Shown here in pieces: positions 58,570 through 64,000 of a stretch of 64,000 nt of DNA. Both the position numbers and the translations under genes were made by a program. The stretch is from Glossina fuscipes (taxonomy: Eukaryota > Arthropoda > Insecta > Diptera > Glossinidae). How positions within the stretch are numbered: the first letter of the stretch is position 1; every line of letters begins with the position of its first letter. The notes under the pieces were generated by a model. That model was not told where the DNA came from and did not search any database. It saw only the letters and a program-made list of their open reading frames with translations. The DNA lies in NCBI RefSeq assembly GCF_014805625.2, contig NW_023998414.1:7199858-7263857 (forward strand). Direction: 5' to 3'.

Positions 58570-59006
58570 ATAATAAACTGACATTTTGTTGTTGATTTAT
58601 GTCTACTTGTCTGTCTATTTGTTAAGAAAGTGAAATATGTTTCTCCTTAGATTATATATGACCATAATCGTAAAAATAAGTTTAACAATGGCATGTGTCT
58701 CGAAACCGTTAATTTAAACATTAAAATAAATTATAATCTCTTTCGTGACAGACATTTTCAAAATTATCTAATATATATTATTTAATAAAATATTATAATA
58801 ATAATAAAACTCATATGCGGTTGCATTTCCTTTGCTTTAGGCCCAGTATACGTATTAAACAAGTTTAATTTTTTGTCTTTCATCTTACTTAACTCTATGT
58901 GTTTCGCTATGAGTAAACCAATAGCATTTCATTTGAAATTTCGCTGAAAAGAGGAAAGTGGAAAAACCTTTGTATAAAATAGGTAAAAAAAGACAGAGAG
59001 AGAAAG

Positions 59007-59027
59007 ATAGAGAGAGAGAGAGAGAGC
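59007..59027. repeat. (GA)n microsatellite
   Basis: GA array; read directly. Confidence 0.9.
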
Positions 59028-59334
59028 GAGGCCAGATTAGATCAGTTAGTTAAAGTGTTAGTCATAGAGTGAAAAATGTATTATTTTGGAAAATTTGATT
59101 ACGACTCAAAAGGAATTATTTATTATTCGGTATCGATACTCATATCAAATCTAATTTTACTTATAACAGACAATAAATGAATGAATAATCGCTTTAATTA
59201 GTTCTCTAGTTTTTCAATTTTTCTTTTCTTTTTTTTTTTTCTTCATTTCTCTTTTATGTCCCGAACCTGTCTCTAAGCTATTAAGCTATTTTAGCAAAGA
59301 TTCATTGTCCTACTGTTGGGACGGACATCAAAAA

Positions 59335-59900
59335 TTTTAATACTTCATCAGAAGGAAGCGTCAGAGACCTCATAGGGCATATATATTCTAAAACGTTTTA
59401 ACGCATGTCCGACTGTCCGTCTATGTTATGTCTGTTGTAAGCATTCTCTTGGCCGCAAAATTGGAGCGATCGATTTCAAACTTGGCAGAAGCATTGGAAG
59501 TTCTTGCACGCAGGTTGGGCCAAATCGAACGAAAGACACGCGTACAACAGCATGTAAGCTGAACCAGCAACATTATAGTGTATCAGAATTGAATTTTTTT
59601 TTCAATAACTTTTTAAGACACAGCAACATGATTCGGAAACCCCTTAATGTGTATAAATCCTTGGCCAGTTTTGCTGATTACTCATAAACTACAACAGGGC
59701 AACACTCTTTTAATACATATTTTAATATCGGAATTCATCTAACCCTGTCCGTCTGTGCGTTTGATCATTGTAAACATTGAAGATATCGCCTGAAAATTTG
59801 CAAAAGAATTTAAAATAAACGCAAACTTTTTAAAGGGCACGCCTACACCTTTCACACGCCAGTACACGACAAAAACTGAGAACGCAATTCTGCTTTCTTT
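59335..59900 (+). repeat. Family A repeat, two modules
   Basis: 'AATACTTCATCAGAAGGAAG', 'CATGTCCGACTGTCCGTC', 'ATGTCTGTTGTAAGCATTCT', 'CAAACTTGGCAGAAGCATTG', 'GTTCTTGCACGCAGGTTGG' and 'ACATTATAGTGTATCAGAAT' make module 1. 'CCTGTCCGTCTGTGCG', 'TGTAAACATTGAAGATATCG', 'TTGCAAAAGAATTTAAAA' and 'GGGCACGCCTACACC' make module 2. The terminal palindrome is missing. Confidence 0.7.
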
Positions 59901-59974
59901 GTTCATATACTGCAATGAAAGAACGACATAAATTTCCATAAAATTTTTGCAAAAAATAGAAAAAATTCAGCCGT

Positions 59975-60028
59975 CAATAGGTTTCGAACCTGCATCCATA
60001 GTAATCATGAAATTCTGTTATGCGCCCC
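59975..60028 (-). mobile_element. tRNA-like SINE fragment, copy 2
   Basis: On the minus strand this reads GGCGCATAACAGAAT, then CATGATTACTATGGATGC, then AGGTTCGAAACCT, closely matching the plus-strand copy at 51169-51217. Box B is intact and the T-stem is partly decayed. Confidence 0.5.
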
Positions 60029-60820
60029 TTGATTTTATTTACTGAATATATTGATGACATTATTTAGATATATATATAATGACTAATTATGTTAATAATA
60101 TAGTCTGAACTCTCTTTTAGCTTTGGACTTTCTTTATAACCTCGATCATGTTATTACGTATATTTCGTTTAGCATTTAAAAGTCTACCAATACATATGCA
60201 CTTTTAAACTCTAGAACTATAGATCGTATAGCAAAGTCCCATTGACCATTATCGGTTCATTTCACATATTTAGTGAAAGCATTGATCTGTGAATGTGTAT
60301 TATGTGAAGTACTCGCCTTGGTTACTACTTATAGTGAGAGAGAGAGAGAAAATCTCTGCTATATCGGGCAGAAGAGATATGTATTTATATGTGAGATTAC
60401 TTAACGCGAAGAAAAGAACAATGATGAGCCGAAAGTAAGATTTTCGATGAAATATTGAGATGGACACGCAAGTCTGTCAACTGCATAAGTATGTATGACT
60501 TTCTCCCTTACAAGCATCTATATATTGTTTACACTATGAAATTTTTGTTTATAATATGGAAAAAATTCGAAAATTTGTTTTGAACGAAATATGGTTTTTT
60601 TACACATGCAATAAAAGTATTCTCACTACCAATCCGCGTGCAAAAACTTGAAATGTTTGTGTCGAAGCTTCATTTTTGCGGTCATTAGAATGCTTATAAT
60701 GCGCTTTCGGGTAATTGCTTATGCTCATAGGCAACAAGCAAAAGCCATGCGATAAAAATTTCTACAAAAATTGGTTTTTATTTAATAAAATCAAACTGAG
60801 ACGTCTACTAAAAATTGTTT

Positions 60821-60853
<33 letters not shown>

Positions 60854-61489
60854 TATATGTATTGGCTATGGGAAAGCTAATCAGATTGAATTTCAATAGA
60901 TTAGCGCACGTTACTACCTGTAGATAATTTTATTTGTTAGGTCAAGGCAAGCGAGTAAAATGAGTCATGTGATGTTTTTATTGTTTAGCGTATCTCTTGA
61001 GGGATATAAAAGAGCTGGTTTGAATGCCCTTCAAAAATTAGTTGCGAAGAGCCGAATGAATAAAGTGTAGTGTATAAAGTGCATTGACAAGATTGCATTT
61101 GGCTCCAGAATGGAAGCAATGCATCGATTGCTTGTAAGAGCTTATGTGACACATTGGGAAGAGTAGTTGTGATAGTAGTTCGGACCAGCCAAAGATAATT
61201 TGCCAAATTTTATTCCGGGGATTTCAGTCTCAAGGAAGATCGCCGATTGGAGTGATAATGACACTTTGCTGTCCATGCTGGAGCAAGTCGGCATCCACTA
61301 CTCGACTACTGAAGAACACATCAAACATCTTCAAATATAAATGATTTATTGAAAATACCACTCAACTTTTCCGCCAACCTAATAGATATTGAAGTAATAA
61401 AATGCAGTTGACGTTAGAAGCCGAAGAAGGGAACTCGATAGTGAATTAAGTTTCCCCTTTTTGCTTAATCTTAACACTATTGTGAGGCA
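60029..61489. other. Unassigned stretch
   Basis: No gene supported. An AAT array lies at 60822-60848. Around 61010-61320 a more balanced patch contains TATAAAAG (about 61015) and AATAAAG (about 61059), suggestive of an LTR promoter but too little to call. The 73-codon minus-strand frame there is unrecognised. Confidence 0.4.
60822..60848. repeat. (AAT)n microsatellite
   Basis: AAT array; read directly. Confidence 0.95.
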
Positions 61490-61735
61490 AAGGTAAGTTG
61501 AGCTGGTGCGGATGAATGCAATATCCAGAAGGACTTAAAGTAGATCGATCCTCTATGATGCCCATGTAAAATGTGTGAAGTATTTGTGAAATGATCTAAG
61601 CTTTTTTGTCCGTCTGCCCGTCTTTTTTCCTTGTAGTCAACTGACAGGCCACACTTTTTGAATACGATTCTGAAAACGATGTTGAAAATGGTTCGGATCG
61701 AAGCACCTTTTCTTCTATTTCCCTTATTATACTTT
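61490..61735 (+). repeat. Family B repeat, partial
   Basis: 'GATGAATGCAATATCCAGAA', 'GACTTAAAGTAGATCGATCC', 'GTCCGTCTGCCCGTC', 'GATGTTGAAAATGGTTCGG' and 'CTTCTATTTCCCTTATTATA' follow family B order. Confidence 0.55.
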
Positions 61736-62280
61736 ATATTGAAAAATCGTTTAATGAATACTTAGGATATACAATGTTGGGTCGCGGCCTATCATAGGCT
61801 ATCCACTTGATGTTAAATATTAATTCAATGAAAGACATGTGATGAGAAAGTATTGAGAGAAATGGTTGGAAAAATTCGTAAATCAAACTGAAAAGTGAAC
61901 GATATCGGCCGAAAATAACGAACTCATTGGGCGAAAAATTGAAGAGAAAAAAATAGCAACAAATGAGAAGAGAGGACGTAAAGTGAAGAAGAAGAATATG
62001 AAAATGAAAAGAAAAACATAAAAAAAACATAAATTATATATATACATACATCCGTAGTCATCAAAATAAATAATTTTTTTGTTTAAATATTACTGATGGC
62101 CCTTACGCTAATACGCTTATCTCTGTTTATAACGAACTTACGCATGATTAATATGCGCGACCCAAGAAGCACGATACGCTTTCTGAAAGCTATGCTTCAT
62201 TATGAATATGAATGGATATATCGTATCGGTTTTCCTAATGAAATATTTTTTTCAAATTCGTCACAAAAAATGTCTTTTAA

Positions 62281-62481
62281 GTTTATCAAATATTCATAAT
62301 ACATATTCATAATAAAATAATACATATTTGTAATACATAATACATATGCACATATCATATACATATTCATCATGTTCATACACATATATTCATATTCATA
62401 ATAATGTAATAAATATTCATAATATATATTCATATACATATTGATATGCATTCATATACATATATATATATATATATAATA
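62281..62481. repeat. Degenerate (CATATTCATA)n-like minisatellite
   Basis: Repeated ATTCATA and ATACATA words with variable spacing, ending in a TA run; read directly. Confidence 0.8.
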
Positions 62482-62824
62482 GATATTCAATTATTCGCAT
62501 ACAAGTATGAATCTGCTATATGTCATACACAGTATCTGTATATAGTTAACCAGCAGATTTCTTAGTTACAATAAGCTTAGTTTATCCATCTAAAATAAAT
62601 ACAAAAATTTATGTGAGGTACTAGAAAAACAAACAATAAATTATAAATATTGCTCATCTTGCTGTATAAGAAAATGAATGATGAAGTCATGCTTTTCCGT
62701 TTGTTCGTTAAAATCCCGCGATTATAATTACAAAACTTTGTTAAGAAGAAGAAAATTGATTTCAAGTCTAATATGTTGCAGAAAATCATTCAGCTTTTTA
62801 GGATTTGCCCGTGTCATATAAAGA

Positions 62825-62855
<31 letters not shown>

Positions 62856-63131
62856 TATATATCTGGAAAAAATTAGACGGACAAAGTAATGATTTTTCGT
62901 TTCCATAGTTACTATGGGATATTTTCGCTTATACTTTCGGATGTTTTAGAAATTATAAAACGATACGATTTCAATTCTCTTTTTACTTTTGATTTTCCCT
63001 TTATCATGGTCTTAGCATATCTTGACGCGATATAATTATTGTTTGAATATAAGGAAATTGTTGGTGCAAAAAAAACTATAATCGTTCGTTCGCTTCTTTA
63101 GCCTAAATTTATAAGATATCGCATAACATAA

Positions 63132-63147
63132 ACACACACACACACAC

Positions 63148-63186
<39 letters not shown>
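63132..63186. repeat. (CA)n-(TA)n microsatellite
   Basis: Compound dinucleotide array; read directly. Confidence 0.95.
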
Positions 63187-63188
<2 letters not shown>

Positions 63189-64000
63189 TAAATATACACG
63201 TATATTGCGTTGAACTAAAAGTTAATATAATAAAATATTTAAAAAATTTTTCTTCAATGCCTATTAAGAAATGCTACGATGTTTAAATCCGAATTAAGTT
63301 CGATAATATTAACGATCTAATGGGAAAAGTCATTTTAACTTCATAATGGAAGGAATTTTTTCTCTCTTTTAGTAACTAGAATTTATAAACATTGATAATA
63401 AGCGAATATATTATATTTCCATTTATCACTAAAGTCGCAATCACCAAACTGGCCGTGAAGAGATATCGAAATAATTAAAATTTTTCATACGGCAAAAATT
63501 GAACTTTCATACACACATCTTCATTATAATCTGGATTTTGCTGTTGTTCAAAAGAGGCGTAGGAGAATTACTTCTTCATCGCGGTAAAGCATAGAAGTTC
63601 TCTACCGAACGTTTTATGAAGTTTCCTGATAAAAACTTATAGCTAATAACGGCGTTTATGTAGTTGAATGAAATTCATTTTTGATAAACGGAAAAACGTA
63701 CTAAAAAAAAAAAAAACTCTTAACATTTTATCTCTGTGCTCATCATAGGAAAATATGCAGAGCTACTATTATGCGGGATTATATTTTCGTAAGTATAAGG
63801 AAATGAATCGAATTTGACGATAAAGATAAAGAGATGGAATGTAATGGTCTCACTAAAGACACAATTTCTGCACTGGCTTACATTTTTAGAAACGTTGTAG
63901 ATCCGTTGGTCGCGCTCTCTAGCCATATGCCATTAGATGTCTTGCCACGAGAACGGAAGAACTTGTTTTATAAGAACAGTCATGTCTTCATTTTGTTTTT

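Larger units (their letters stand above)
55496..59334. other. Gene-free stretch with simple repeats
   Basis: No gene supported. T runs lie near 56290-56300 and 56349-56378, TA arrays at 57648-57671 and 58537-58566, and a GA array at 59007-59027. An 18-bp inverted repeat and an AGGTCA cluster near 57.1 kb are listed separately. Confidence 0.5.
61736..64000. other. Gene-free stretch to the right edge
   Basis: No gene supported; open frames at 61734-62030, 62096-62299 and 63720-63926 are unrecognised. Contains an ATTCATA-type minisatellite (62281-62481), TA arrays at 62826-62852 and 63132-63186, and A runs near 63703-63715. Confidence 0.5.

Noticed and set aside
61010..61320. Possible solo LTR (TATAAAAG and AATAAAG in a balanced-composition patch)
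   Set aside because: No TG...CA ends, no target duplication and no second copy could be found.
1..64000. CRISPR arrays, rRNA, riboswitches, bacterial-type operons
   Set aside because: None present. Tandem arrays are eukaryotic micro- and minisatellites, and genes have spliceosomal introns.

Overview
The window is AT-rich, intron-bearing animal DNA, most likely from a higher fly (Brachycera, possibly a calyptrate such as a tsetse-like species). This rests on the short GT-AG introns (58-186 nt), on two insect-type monocarboxylate transporter genes, on a decayed jockey-like LINE, and on the many dinucleotide microsatellites and short interspersed repeats. The species is inferred, not shown. There is no rRNA, CRISPR or operon.

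Three multi-exon protein-coding genes can be built with consistent splice phases. (1) Plus strand, 23802-27159: three coding exons, 1008 aa, an unrecognised secreted or membrane-anchored Pro/Ser/Thr-rich protein. (2) Minus strand, 31635-33900: five coding exons, 625 aa, an SLC16/MCT-type transporter. (3) Minus strand, 41337-46008: four coding exons, 652 aa, a paralogue of gene 2. Genes 2 and 3 are a head-to-tail tandem duplication. They share splice phases and domain order but differ by one 64-nt intron and by a large, repeat-filled first intron in gene 3. A fourth candidate transcription unit at 3404-3602 (+) has a TATA box, a start codon directly followed by a 58-nt intron, and a 7-codon reading frame.

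The rest (1-23.7 kb, 27.2-31.6 kb, 34-41.3 kb, 46-64 kb) is gene-poor. It holds two recurring degenerate repeat families, here called A and B. Family A is a two-module unit ending in a TTCGGTC/GACCGAA palindrome. Family B has a TACACC/GGTGTA-type end. One pair of inverted B copies looks like a foldback element (47563-48990). Other contents are tRNA-derived SINE-like pieces (about 13.1, 51.2, 51.45 and 60.0 kb), a broken LINE (16.2-16.96 kb), a GC-rich repeat pair (50.4-51.1 kb), a 90-bp minisatellite (38.7 kb), a pentamer satellite (53.6 kb), a 500-bp TTC/TTA tract (54.5-55.0 kb) and many microsatellites.

The two transporters probably move monocarboxylates or related solutes with protons across the plasma membrane. 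Nothing in the sequence links them functionally to the secreted protein on the opposite strand. No clearly new multi-gene system is visible. The items most worth checking are the tiny spliced ORF, the unrecognised 1008-aa protein, the cysteine pattern in the transporter loops, the foldback and two-module repeats, and the GC-rich repeat pair.
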